In this document: positions 54,701 to 62,501 of the stretch, one piece after another
How positions within the stretch are numbered: position 1 is the stretch's first letter
Layout: each line of letters opens with the position of its first letter
The notes under the pieces: generated by a model
Databases searched by the model: none
Told to the model about the DNA's origin: nothing
The model's input: only the letters and a program-made list of their open reading frames with translations
DNA from: an uncultured Prevotellaceae bacterium
GTDB taxonomy: Bacteria; Bacteroidota; Bacteroidia; Bacteroidales; Muribaculaceae
Length of the DNA: 64,000 nucleotides
Direction: 5' to 3'
Assembly: GCA_900318345.1 (NCBI GenBank)
Contig: ONKD01000012.1
Location: forward strand, 104,168 to 168,167
Made by a program: the position numbers and the translations under genes

Positions 54701-55137
54701 GCATCTATGTGGGCTACCGTTGGGCCGACAAGCAGAAGACGAAACCCGCCTTCGCCTTTGGCCACGGATTGAGTTACACGACCTTTGCCGTGAGCAACCT
54801 GAGGCTTGACAAGCGCGAAATCGCTGCTGATGGCACCGTGACAGCCACCGTTACTGTCAAGAACACCGGCAAGCGTGCTGGTGCCGAGGTGGTCCAGCTC
54901 TACGTGAGCGACCACAACGCTGCTGTCGATATGCCCGTCAAGGAGTTGCGCGGATTCCAGAAAGTGACCTTGCAACCGGGTGAGAGCCGCGATGTCACCA
55001 TTACCATCGGTGGCCGCGCGTTCCAGTACTGGGACGAGCAGAAAGGCGACTGGGCCACATCGCTGGGCAAGCGCACGATGCTCGTGGGCACGGCCAGCGA
55101 CAACCTCCCTCTCAAAGCAGACTTTACCATCTTCTGA
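51742..55137 (+). CDS. GH5-GH3 fusion enzyme, secreted beta-glucanase/beta-glucosidase
   Basis: A 1131-residue protein with two glycosidase halves behind a signal peptide (MRGSFLIILSLILALGLHA). Residues ~25-400 are a GH5 barrel: RLPFNYRLF, acid/base Glu212 in YELMNEP, and nucleophile Glu305 in MYMGETGHN. Residues ~415-1131 are a complete GH3: nucleophile Asp651 in VVVSDWGGTHD, CVKHFCLNNDE for substrate binding, the sandwich domain, and a fibronectin-III end (YTTFAVSNLRLD). Endo- and exo-activities on beta-glucan in one chain would release glucose from oligomers in the periplasm. The fusion follows GH16 by 21 bases. Confidence 0.93.
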   Translation: MRGSFLIILSLILALGLHAKPQGKFVRVEGADLVQPNGEKLYIQGTNLGNWLNPEGYMFGFSKTNSPWMIDLMIKEAVGPDFAADFWRQFKDNYITRADINFIARQGANTIRLPFNYRLFTDEDYMGRAKKQDGFARIDSVVNWCRAAALYLILDMHDCPGGQTGDNIDDGHGYPWLFESEPSQQLFIDIWQRIAARYKDEPVILGYELMNEPIAHYFENKEELNKKLEPLYKRTVQAIRQVDTNHVILLGGARWNSDFYMFSDWKFDDNIMYTCHRYGGDATAEAIKDYIDFRDKTGLPMYMGETGHNTIEWQAQLVDVMKKANIGYTFWPYKKIDNSCMMGITRPEMWDSIVVKYSEAPRGTYKELREARLDQATFRKLLMQYVENSRYEHCTPQMDYIQSLGLTRPTPIYLDETMPIEARVEDALSRMTLDEKIAVIHAQSKFSSPGVKRLGFPDFWTDDGPHGVRPDVLWDEWEQAGQTNDSCVAFPALTCLAASWNPELARLYGRSLGEEARYRGKDMILGPGVNINRTPLNGRNFEYMGEDPLLASRMVVPYVQGLQSTGTSACVKHFCLNNDEEYRHQVNVIVSDRAMREIYLPAFEAAVKEGHTWGIMGSYNLYKSQHCCQNEYTLNQILKGDWQYDGVVVSDWGGTHDTEMAVKNGLDMEFGSWTDGLAWGASNAYDAYHMALPYKKLIQEGKFTTRELDEKVSRVLRLFFRTTMSNKRAQGYLCSEAHYDAALKIAQDGIVLLQNKRNVLPIDLTNTKRVLVVGENAIKMMTVGGGSSSLKVQHEILPLDGIKTRLAGTGIEVDYARGYVGDTTGNYNGVVAKQSLADNRSASELIAEAVAKAQGADYVIVFGGLNKSDYQDAEGHDRKHMDMPYGQDELVEALARVNKNVVFVNISGDAVAMPWRDKVPAIVQGWFIGSETGKAFASILVGDANPSGKLPFTWPVNLNDIGAHATGSYPGTWREDHKVIDEEYKEGIYVGYRWADKQKTKPAFAFGHGLSYTTFAVSNLRLDKREIAADGTVTATVTVKNTGKRAGAEVVQLYVSDHNAAVDMPVKELRGFQKVTLQPGESRDVTITIGGRAFQYWDEQKGDWATSLGKRTMLVGTASDNLPLKADFTIF

Positions 55138-55213
55138 TTTTGAATTCAAGTATTGAACAAGGATGTTCATTTGACCCCAAGCGATGAATTGTTCCTTGTG
55201 AGTCAATAACACT

Positions 55214-55241
55214 AAAAGGTCCCAATTAGGGGCCTTTTTTT
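55214..55241 (+). terminator. Terminator of the glucan operon
   Basis: AAAAGGTCCC and GGGGCCTTTT pair (one G-U) around AATTA, followed by a T run. Confidence 0.88.
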
Positions 55242-55351
55242 AGCAATATGCCGCCATCTCGTTTCACCTGGCCCAGCCAGCTAAGGGTCCCTAAAATGGC
55301 TAAAAATGGGATTGAAACAGGACTAAGGTTGTTGGAGTGGTGGATTTTGCC

Positions 55352-55359
55352 TAAATTTG
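55352..55359 (+). promoter_or_regulatory. -7 box of the phosphatase pair
   Basis: TAAATTTG, 28 bases before the ATG, with TTGG about 17 bases upstream. Confidence 0.55.
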
Positions 55360-55387
55360 CGACACGAAACCAAAAAATAGCATTGAC

Positions 55388-56686
55388 ATGAGACGTTTTT
55401 TCATTTTCGTTGCGGTGGCCGTGCTGGGGGCGCTTGCGCTGCAGGCCGGTGTGCGCGACGACTTCAAGGCCCATCCCAAGATGAGCGCCAACAACTACCA
55501 GGCCTATCCTGACACGGTGCTGCCCGCAATAACGGCGGCGCCAGAGGGCTATGAGCCATTTTTCATCAACCACTATGGCCGCCACGGCAGCCGCTGGCTC
55601 ATCAACGAGAAGAAATACACCTATCCCTTGCAGATGCTGGAGAAAGGTGAGCGCAACGGCAAACTCACCCGCCGCGGCCAGGAAGTGTTGAACATTCTGC
55701 GCCAGGTGCATGAGGCTAGCCGCGGTCGCCTGGGCGAGCTCAGTGACATCGGTGCCGAGCAGCACCAGCGCATCGCGCGCAGGATGTACCAGAACTTCCC
55801 GCAGGTGTTTAAGGATGGAGCCCCCATCGTGGCACGCTCGACGGTGGTCATCCGTTGCATCCTGTCGATGCAGAACGAGGTGGATGTGCTGGCCTCGCTC
55901 AACCCGCGCTTGAGAATCACCACCGATGCCAGCCAGGCGACGATGTACTACATGAACTACAGCGACAGTGTGGTCAAGCCCCTGCGTACCAGCAAAAAAG
56001 GCTTGGTCGATAGTTGCATGAAAAAATGGATTAATCCCAAGGGGATGTTGAAGAAACTGTTTAACGACCAGAAATTCGCTCGTGACAGCATCGACGATGC
56101 CCGCAAGATGATGGTTTACCTGATGGAGGTGACAGGCAACATGCAGAGCCACCACCAGTTTGAAAAGGTGAACCTGTATGACCTGTTCAGCGCTGACGAC
56201 ATCTACAGTGTGTGGCGCTACAACAACGCCTTCTGGTACATCAACTCGGGTGAGACGCCCTTGACCCAGTGCCGCGTGGACTACATGGAGGCCAACCTGC
56301 TGCGCAACTTCATCGAGGATGCCGACAAAGCCACCACCGATAATGACCGCACACCAGGTGCGTCATTGCGCTTCGGCCACGAGAGCGTGGTGTTGCCGCT
56401 GTGCTGCCTGATGGGCCTCAATGGCGCCGACTACCGCACGACCGACCTCGGGAACCTGGATAAATACTGGCAGACCTACAAATTCTTCCCGATGGCCGCC
56501 AACATCCAGTTCGTGTATTTCCGCAAGGCCGGCAGCGATGACATCCTGATGTTGCCGTTGCTCAACGAGCACGAGGCTACCTTGCCCGTCCCGACCGATG
56601 TCGCTCCCTATTACCACTGGAGCGACGTGCGTGACTACTTTATCGACAAACTTTCCCGTCAACCCATCATCACAACCACGAAATGA
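55388..56686 (+). CDS. Histidine-type (acid) phosphatase 1, secreted
   Basis: A 432-residue protein with a signal peptide (MRRFFIFVAVAVLGALALQA). The histidine-phosphatase signature HYGRHGSRW lies near residue 60 (His is the phosphorylated nucleophile; RHG), and the proton-donor part RFGHESVV near 330. Length and layout fit the branch-2 histidine phosphatases (multiple inositol polyphosphate phosphatase or phytase-like) of Bacteroidetes. Substrates could be phytate, phosphosugars or nucleotides. The stop overlaps the next gene by four bases (ATGA), so both are translated together. Confidence 0.9.
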   Translation: MRRFFIFVAVAVLGALALQAGVRDDFKAHPKMSANNYQAYPDTVLPAITAAPEGYEPFFINHYGRHGSRWLINEKKYTYPLQMLEKGERNGKLTRRGQEVLNILRQVHEASRGRLGELSDIGAEQHQRIARRMYQNFPQVFKDGAPIVARSTVVIRCILSMQNEVDVLASLNPRLRITTDASQATMYYMNYSDSVVKPLRTSKKGLVDSCMKKWINPKGMLKKLFNDQKFARDSIDDARKMMVYLMEVTGNMQSHHQFEKVNLYDLFSADDIYSVWRYNNAFWYINSGETPLTQCRVDYMEANLLRNFIEDADKATTDNDRTPGASLRFGHESVVLPLCCLMGLNGADYRTTDLGNLDKYWQTYKFFPMAANIQFVYFRKAGSDDILMLPLLNEHEATLPVPTDVAPYYHWSDVRDYFIDKLSRQPIITTTK

Positions 56687-58005
56687 AACGCATCACCTTA
56701 TATTTGATCATGGTAGCGCTGGTCGGCATGACCATGAGCGCCCAAACTCCCCGGAAGCAGGTCATCGGTAACTTTGACCGCTCGGCGAGCAACCACTATG
56801 CCTATCCTTACGGCACTGAATTGAAGGTGCCCGAGCTCAGCGCCGCCCCAGCGGGTTATGAGCCGTTCTATATCGACCACTACGGTCGTCATGGCAGCCG
56901 CTGGCTGACCAATGCCAGATATTATGAGCGTCCCTGCAAGGAACTCGCCAAGGCCAAGGAGGCCGGTATGCTCAATCTGCAGGGCGAACTGTTGCGTCGC
57001 CAGCTGAGCATGGTGTATGAGACCTCACGTCAACGCGTGGGAGACTTGAGCGACGAGGGCGCCCTGCAACATCAGGAAATCGCCCAGCGCATGTTTGACA
57101 ACTTCCCCGAGGTGTTTGCCGGCGATGCCCGTGTGGATGCCCGCTCGACGGTCATCATCCGTTGCATCCTGTCGATGCAGAACGAGACCATGCGCCTGCG
57201 CTCGCTCAATCCCAACCTGCGCATCACCACCGATGCCAGCTACCACGACATGTATTATATGGGATGGGGCTATGGCGAGGACACCTTGGCCAACGACCTG
57301 CGCAAGAGCGTGGATCCCATTTCCAATGACATGTACAATAAGCATTTGGACCCTAAGCGCTTCATCGCCCAGCTGGTGAACGACACCGCCTGGGCTGCCG
57401 CCAACCTGAACGGGCGTCAGCTCATGCGTGACGTGTTCGACGTGGCGGGGTCGCTGCAGGGACATCAGTTCTTTGACGACGTGAACCTGTACCACTACTT
57501 CAGCAACAGCGAAATTTTTGAACTGTGGCGCCTGAAAAACATCTATTGGTACATCCATTGGGCTAACGCGCCCCAGAACGGCAATCGCATGCCGTTTATC
57601 GAGCGCGCCCTGCTGCGCGACATGATCGAGAAGGCCGACGAGGCCATACGGACCGGTGAGCGTGGCGCGTCGTTGCGCTTCGGCCACGAGACGTGCGTGC
57701 TGCCGCTAGCGTGCCTCATGGAGTTGGACAGCGTGAACTATAGCTGTGACGACCTCGAGACCCTGCACGAGCACTGGCAGGACTACAACACCATCCCCAA
57801 GGCCTGCAATATCCAGATGGTGTTCTATCGCCCCGTGGGCACCACGGGCAACCTCCCTGATGACATACTGGTCAAGGTCCTGCTCAACGAGCACGAGGCC
57901 CAGCTGCCCGTCAAGGCTGTTGACGGCCCCTACTATCGCTGGACTGACCTTCGTCGCTACTACGACCGGAAGCTAGCCACCGTCATCGACTGGAGTGTAA
58001 AGTAA
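56683..58005 (+). CDS. Histidine-type (acid) phosphatase 2, secreted
   Basis: A 440-residue paralogue of the previous gene (same HYGRHGSRW, RCILSMQNE, LRITTDAS and RFGHET blocks), with its own signal peptide (MKRITLYLIMVALVGMTMSA). The start is inside the stop codon of the first gene. A third, truncated relative is at 59941-60305, about 94% identical to the last 117 residues of this protein. Two secreted phosphatases with close relatives may widen the substrate range or simply follow a tandem duplication. Confidence 0.92.
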   Translation: MKRITLYLIMVALVGMTMSAQTPRKQVIGNFDRSASNHYAYPYGTELKVPELSAAPAGYEPFYIDHYGRHGSRWLTNARYYERPCKELAKAKEAGMLNLQGELLRRQLSMVYETSRQRVGDLSDEGALQHQEIAQRMFDNFPEVFAGDARVDARSTVIIRCILSMQNETMRLRSLNPNLRITTDASYHDMYYMGWGYGEDTLANDLRKSVDPISNDMYNKHLDPKRFIAQLVNDTAWAAANLNGRQLMRDVFDVAGSLQGHQFFDDVNLYHYFSNSEIFELWRLKNIYWYIHWANAPQNGNRMPFIERALLRDMIEKADEAIRTGERGASLRFGHETCVLPLACLMELDSVNYSCDDLETLHEHWQDYNTIPKACNIQMVFYRPVGTTGNLPDDILVKVLLNEHEAQLPVKAVDGPYYRWTDLRRYYDRKLATVIDWSVK

Positions 58006-58310
58006 AATATAGTCTTGTGATAAGAGAGACGGTACTTCGAAACCAATCTGAGTCTTATTGCTAGGCTCTTCGTTATTGATTTTTGTTGATAATCTCTTGT
58101 CTACACTATATTTTTTACGATATTTGCACATAAATTGTTCATATGGTGATTTGAATTCAAATTTGCGATATTAAATTACTAAAAATGAGTGATATATGTA
58201 TTTTTGAATAACGTCATATTATTTTTTTAATCCATCAATGTGTGAACTCTTGTTTCACTGTTTCACTATCCTGTCTAAAAAGTATAATTGAAATTTAACT
58301 AATAAAGAAA
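58006..58310. other. AT-rich gap before the BspA gene
   Basis: No gene. Composition drops well below the neighbouring operon in GC, and this continues through the BspA gene to about 59900. ATATTTGCAC at about 58122 is promoter-like but does not fit the consensus. The gap sits between the end of phosphatase 2 and the island gene. Confidence 0.5.
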
Positions 58311-59489
58311 ATGAAAAGAATTACTTACTTTAAATCATTGTTCCTAATGGCTTTCATGCTTTTTGGAAGTTCAAGTACTTATGCTTACGAATTTGAAGTG
58401 GATGGCATCTATTATAACACAGAATTTAGCAATGCCATTGTCACCAGGGGTGAAAATGACTATAGTGGAGATATTATAATCCCTGCTACTGTTTCCCATA
58501 ATGGAATGACCTATACGGTTACCTCAATTGGCGAAAAAGCTTTCATGTGGTGCACCGAACTTACAAGAGTAGATATCCCTAATACTGTCACTTTAATCGA
58601 CAGTTATGCCTTTTGTTACTGCAGACAATTAACAAGTATGGTCATTTCACAAAATGTCACAACAATTAATTCCTGGGCTTTTAACGGTTGCAGTGGGCTG
58701 AGCAGTATTACTGTAGAAAGTGGCAATCCTCGTTATGACTCTCGGGACAATTGTAATGCTATTATTGAAAGCGCGACCAATACACTCATCGCTGGATGCA
58801 AGAATACGATTATCCCCAATTCAGTCACAAAAATTGGTTTCCAGGCTTTTAGTGGTTGTTCAGATTTAACCAGCATTAGTATCCCAAACTCAGTTACTTC
58901 AATTGAAACTGAAGCATTTTTTGCATGCTTGAATTTAGCCAGTGTAGACATTCCTAACTCTGTCACATATATTGGAGGGAGTGCATTCAATTTCTGTGAA
59001 GCTTTAGAAAGTGTGATTATTCCCAATTCTGTTACTACTATTGATCACAATGCTTTTTATGGTTGTAGTCGATTGACTAAAGTTTCCATTGGGAACTCCA
59101 TCACAACAATTGGAGCCTCAGCTTTTTGTTATTGCAACAGGCTGTCCAAAGTTATTATCTATGCTACAACTATTCCAAATACTTTAGAATCAGCATTCAA
59201 TAAATCGAATTATAATAACTCAACATTATATGTTGCAGTTGGTTGCAAGGAGGCATATGCTATGGTCGAACCATGGAGTGGGTTTGGTAAGATTGTAGAG
59301 ATGATTCCTGGTGATGTTGATGAAGATGGTAAGTTGAATATTAGTGATATAACCTCATTAATTGATTTATTACTTAATGGCGATGAGGCATCTGTAAATG
59401 CTGATGTTGATGAAGATGGTAAAATGAATATTAGTGATGTAACCTCATTAATTGATTTATTGCTTAACGGCGGCATAAGTCATTTTTAA
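58311..59489 (+). CDS. BspA-type leucine-rich repeat protein with C-terminal dockerin type I domain
   Basis: A 392-residue secreted protein (signal MKRITYFKSLFLMAFMLFGS). Residues ~45-325 are BspA-type LRR_5 repeats: the pattern T-x-I-x-x-x-A-F-x-x-C-x-x-L-x-x-V-x-I-P-N-S-V recurs about eight times. Residues ~335-390 are two dockerin type I repeats, GDVDEDGKLNISDITSLIDL and ADVDEDGKMNISDVTSLIDL, which keep the Asp/Asn positions of the calcium-binding F-hand. Dockerins bind cohesins in cellulosomes, but in Bacteroidetes similar ends may serve other attachment roles. Low GC sets the gene apart from its neighbours, suggesting transfer. Confidence 0.9.
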   Translation: MKRITYFKSLFLMAFMLFGSSSTYAYEFEVDGIYYNTEFSNAIVTRGENDYSGDIIIPATVSHNGMTYTVTSIGEKAFMWCTELTRVDIPNTVTLIDSYAFCYCRQLTSMVISQNVTTINSWAFNGCSGLSSITVESGNPRYDSRDNCNAIIESATNTLIAGCKNTIIPNSVTKIGFQAFSGCSDLTSISIPNSVTSIETEAFFACLNLASVDIPNSVTYIGGSAFNFCEALESVIIPNSVTTIDHNAFYGCSRLTKVSIGNSITTIGASAFCYCNRLSKVIIYATTIPNTLESAFNKSNYNNSTLYVAVGCKEAYAMVEPWSGFGKIVEMIPGDVDEDGKLNISDITSLIDLLLNGDEASVNADVDEDGKMNISDVTSLIDLLLNGGISHF

Positions 59490-59567
59490 ATGCTGATGTT
59501 AATGAAGACAGAATAGTTGGTATCAATCATGAAACAACTATAATTGACCTCTATTAAAAGACCTATT

Positions 59568-59730
59568 GATCAAATTGCAGGATAGGAAGTGCCTGTAGAG
59601 CCGATGAACACTGGCTTTACAGGCATTTCAAAATTTTCAAGCCAAAATCTGCTTTTTAAATCGCTCTATTGGTCATTTTGCAGGATGGAAGTTGCGTTGA
59701 AGCCCGATAGCCACCGTCTTGTGGGCATTA
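59568..59730. repeat. Two imperfect direct copies in the island
   Basis: Segments starting GATCAAATTGCAGGATAGG (~59568) and GGTCATTTTGCAGGATGG (~59671) are followed in both by GAAGT, a GAGCCGAT/AAGCCCGAT block, CAC...GCTT or GTCTT, and GGCATT; ~60 bp each, ~100 bp apart. Origin unknown. Confidence 0.5.
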
Positions 59731-59885
59731 AAAAGGCTTCAAAACAGAATGATCTGAAAACACTTATTACAATTCGCATCTTCATCCGTGACGGTGTCCT
59801 GTTGTATAAGTGCATGGCCTATAGTCGTCAATTCCACGAGAAGAATAATCTTGGCGCTACCCTGAATGTTGAGGCGAAGGAGTAG
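59685..59885 (+). CDS. Possible short ORF, unidentified
   Basis: A 66-codon frame (MEVALKPDSHRLVGIKKAS...) in the same low-GC island. It was not matched to any family by eye and begins inside the second copy of the direct repeat. It might be a remnant of an older gene, as Lys-rich KASKQNDLKTL is followed by a plausible strand (LITIRIFIRDGVLL). No start or promoter is convincing. Treat as tentative. Confidence 0.25.
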   Translation: MEVALKPDSHRLVGIKKASKQNDLKTLITIRIFIRDGVLLYKCMAYSRQFHEKNNLGATLNVEAKE

Positions 59886-59940
59886 TCCAGCATGACGCAA
59901 CCTACTTTGGCTGCTGCTTCGGCAGGCTATTGGCCCTTGT

Positions 59941-60305
59941 GACTGGTGAGCACGGTGCGTCGCTGCGCTTCGGCCATGAGACGTGCGTGCTTCCCCTGGC
60001 GTGCCTCATGGAGTTGGACAGCGTGAACTACAGCTGTGACGACCTCGAGACGCTGCACGAGCACTGGCTGGACTACAACACCATCCCCAAGGCCTGCAAC
60101 ATCCAAATGATATTCTATCGCCCAGTGGGCACGACAGGCAACCGTCCCGATGACATCCTGGTCAAGGTCCTGCTCAACGAACATGAGGCCCTGCTACCTG
60201 TCAAGGCCGTTGACGGCCCCTACTACCGCTGGACCGACCTTCGCCGCTACTACGACCACAAGCTCGCCACCGTCATAGACTGGCGAGTAAAATGAAATAT
60301 GTAGA
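59941..60305 (+). pseudogene. Fragment of a third histidine phosphatase gene (C-terminal 117 residues)
   Basis: The last ~117 codons of the phosphatase 2 gene reappear, beginning at about TGEHGASLRFGHETC and ending in the stop, with seven changed residues (~94% identity). The N-terminal RHG catalytic part is absent. Together with phosphatase 2 it brackets the low-GC island. It is likely the remnant of a tandem third gene or of a duplication made when the island entered. Confidence 0.85.
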
Positions 60306-60310
60306 ATACT

Positions 60311-60454
60311 CTATTTCGGTTCGAAGACTCTCTCCCTGAAGCCGCAAGCGCGGCACTCATATACTACATATGAACCTCTGGGTTCTTCCTTCTCGTCAAT
60401 GGCTAACATATAGTAGCCACAATTTGACTGTGGACATTTTTTCCCTTTTGCCAT
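60311..60454 (-). CDS. Small zinc-ribbon protein (47 residues)
   Basis: An open frame of 48 codons with ATG at 60454: MAKGKKCPQSNCGYYM, then IDEKEEPRGSYVVYECRACG and FRERVFEPK. Two Cys pairs (C-P-Q-S-N-C and C-R-A-C) with a central beta-hairpin make a rubredoxin/zinc-ribbon-like fold. Such tiny proteins bind zinc and often nucleic acids or other proteins. The adjacent upstream gene on the same strand also encodes a zinc-binding protein, with a 30-base gap, so they may be linked. Promoter not identified. Confidence 0.65.
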   Translation of the reverse strand: MAKGKKCPQSNCGYYMLAIDEKEEPRGSYVVYECRACGFRERVFEPK

Positions 60455-60484
60455 AATTATGCCGTTTTAAAATAGTGTAACTTA

Positions 60485-60949
60485 TTAGTTTATATAACCC
60501 TCATTTTTGCATTGCGCACAATAACTACCTCTGGGAATCCATTTTTGGTGGATTTGGCAGAAATAGCCGTCAAATACACCCCGATCTCCCCATTTGCCTA
60601 AAAAGGGTAATCCGCATTTATAACAATGGGTAGCATTGCCTCGACTGACGGTGATGGCATCATGGTCTCCATCGGCACATACCCTGGCTTTAGCCCAATA
60701 GCTAGGTATGTTGCGCTCGTCGAAGTAGTCTGTATGTTTGGCAGGCTGAATACTGCTGGACAAAGATCTTCTTGAATTCACAGTTGAACCTCGGCTTGTA
60801 GTGGATTTACTATTTTTGCGTGAAAAAATGAGATACAAGAACGCACAGACACCTCCCACAACATAAGTTGCGTTACCTGGCACCCCTAGAAACGCTGATC
60901 CGATTCCAGTAATAATAAAAATGAATAGGCAGATAAGAAACTTTTTCAT
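60485..60949 (-). CDS. Membrane-anchored protein with two Cys-pair zinc sites
   Basis: About 154 residues from ATG 60949 (MKKFLICLFIFIITGIGSAF); an ATG at 60958 adds three. Two hydrophobic helices (~1-22, ~28-42) precede a Ser/Arg-rich linker, then a soluble part with CYKCGLPFLGKWGD and YFCQIHQKWIPRGSYCAQC, which could hold two zinc ions. No family was recognised. Position next to the 47-residue zinc-ribbon gene suggests a functional pair. Confidence 0.7.
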   Translation of the reverse strand: MKKFLICLFIFIITGIGSAFLGVPGNATYVVGGVCAFLYLIFSRKNSKSTTSRGSTVNSRRSLSSSIQPAKHTDYFDERNIPSYWAKARVCADGDHDAITVSRGNATHCYKCGLPFLGKWGDRGVFDGYFCQIHQKWIPRGSYCAQCKNEGYIN

Positions 60950-60958
60950 TTTACACAA

Positions 60959-61238
60959 TCAATCTGTAACTCATTATATTAACTTTGTATTATCCTTGAC
61001 ATTGGAGTAATACATAAAATTGTGCTATGTAAGGAACCTTGCTTGATTCAGCGCTGAAAAGACCACAGCAAGGTGTATGTTATAAGTACATGGCAAAGAT
61101 ACTTAATTAATCTGGTAATGTCAAATTTATTCCAAATTTTAATGGATTTTCAGCATAAATGTTGGATTGATTGGTGGAAAGGATGATTCTTGATGTTTTT
61201 TTTGAGTTGATGACACCAGTTTATACCAAGATTGCACC
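60959..61238. other. Gene-free gap
   Basis: AT-rich. Only feature seen is AACCTTGCTT with its inverse AGCAAGGT about 30 bases later (61032-61071), which could form the terminator of the glycosyltransferase transcript on minus. Confidence 0.45.
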
Positions 61239-62483
61239 TTATTTTCCTTGATATACCTCCAGATAGCGTTGGGCAACGGCGGCTTCGCTATAGGTGGTGA
61301 GGGCGGTCGTGCGGGCAGCGGCGCTCAGGGCGGGGAGCCGAGCCTCGTTCAGGCACCAGGAGATGCCCTGCGCGAAATCGATGCTGTCGCAATAATCGGC
61401 CACATAACCGTCCTGCTTGTGATTGATCATCTCGGGGATGCCGCCAACGTTAAAGCCCACGCAGGGCACGCCGCATGACATCGCCTCGACAATGGTGTTG
61501 GGCAGGTTATCCTGCAGCGAGGGCGTGACGAACAGATCGGCAGCGTTATACAGTTGGGCGATATCCGTTTCATTACTCAAGTAGTTGACCGTATAGACGG
61601 GTAGCGGCAGGGCCTCTTTGACGCTCTCGGCGTCACCACCTAGGACGACTACCCCCAGATGGCCCGGCAGGGTGGGGTGGTGCATGGCGATGTGCTCACA
61701 GGCCTCGACCAGGAAGCGGAAACCCTTGCGCTTGTCGGTGATGCGCTGGGCGCCAAACAGCAGCAATCGCATGTCCTCGGGCAAGTTGAACTTCTTGCGG
61801 GCAGCTGTCTTATCCATCGGGGTGAACACATCGGTATCGATGGCATTGGGCACGTTGGTGACCGTGTGGCCACCGGTTAGAGCGCTCTGGCGTGCCAGCT
61901 CGGCCATCCAGTGGCTGCAGCCCACAAACGTGATGTTCCTGTCCTTATAAATTGTTCTCTTGCGGTCAAACACTTTCTTCGCCAAGTCCATTTTCTGCCC
62001 CTTGAGCATCGGGCATTTTTCGCACTGAGACTTGTACTTCTCACAGATGCCCGAGTAGTGACAGATGCCTGTGAAATACCACTGGTCATGCAGGGTAACG
62101 ACCACAGGTTTGCCCGAGGCCATGATGCGGTCTAGGTCGCCCAGCGACAGGAAACCCTGGTTCACCCAGTGCAGGTGGATTATATCGGCCCAATAGAACG
62201 CGTCCATACCAGTGATGTCGGTGCCGCAGTTGGCGATATCGACCTGGAAGATGTTGTGCTTGGTCAGGTTGTTGGCGGCCCAGATGACCCCGCGCTCCCA
62301 CAGGAAGTTGGCTTTGAGCCGCCAGGACTGCGGGATGTTGACCACCTCGGCGGCATCGGTCTTGCGGTCACGCACGAGCATGCGCGCCTCAGTGCCGTTG
62401 TTGTTCAGCGCATGCATCAGGCGGTTGGCGGCAATGGCTGCCCCGCCCGTCCTCTCTGATGTATTTACAATCAATACCCGCAT
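61239..62483 (-). CDS. Glycosyltransferase family 4 protein
   Basis: A 414-residue cytoplasmic GT-B enzyme from ATG 62483 (MRVLIVNTSERTGGAA); an ATG nine bases earlier overlaps the -7 box. The N-terminal Rossmann domain has the acceptor-side GGAAIAANRLMHAL; the C-terminal domain has the nucleotide-sugar motif, ADLFVTPSLQDNLPNTIVEAM (E-x7-E). The stretch CHYSGICEKYKSQCEKCP is a Cys-rich insertion seen in several GT4 proteins of Bacteroidetes (WcaI-like/polysaccharide synthesis). The sugar and acceptor are unknown. It stands alone and shares a duplicated promoter/repeat block with the ATPase behind it. Confidence 0.9.
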   Translation of the reverse strand: MRVLIVNTSERTGGAAIAANRLMHALNNNGTEARMLVRDRKTDAAEVVNIPQSWRLKANFLWERGVIWAANNLTKHNIFQVDIANCGTDITGMDAFYWADIIHLHWVNQGFLSLGDLDRIMASGKPVVVTLHDQWYFTGICHYSGICEKYKSQCEKCPMLKGQKMDLAKKVFDRKRTIYKDRNITFVGCSHWMAELARQSALTGGHTVTNVPNAIDTDVFTPMDKTAARKKFNLPEDMRLLLFGAQRITDKRKGFRFLVEACEHIAMHHPTLPGHLGVVVLGGDAESVKEALPLPVYTVNYLSNETDIAQLYNAADLFVTPSLQDNLPNTIVEAMSCGVPCVGFNVGGIPEMINHKQDGYVADYCDSIDFAQGISWCLNEARLPALSAAARTTALTTYSEAAVAQRYLEVYQGK

Positions 62484-62491
62484 ATCAATCA

Positions 62492-62499
62492 CAAAGGTA
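62492..62499 (-). promoter_or_regulatory. -7 box of the glycosyltransferase gene
   Basis: TACCTTTG on the minus strand, eight bases upstream of ATG 62483, directly followed upstream by the repeat block. No -33 TTTG at normal distance: the repeat lies there. Confidence 0.6.
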
Positions 62500-62501
62500 A
62501 T

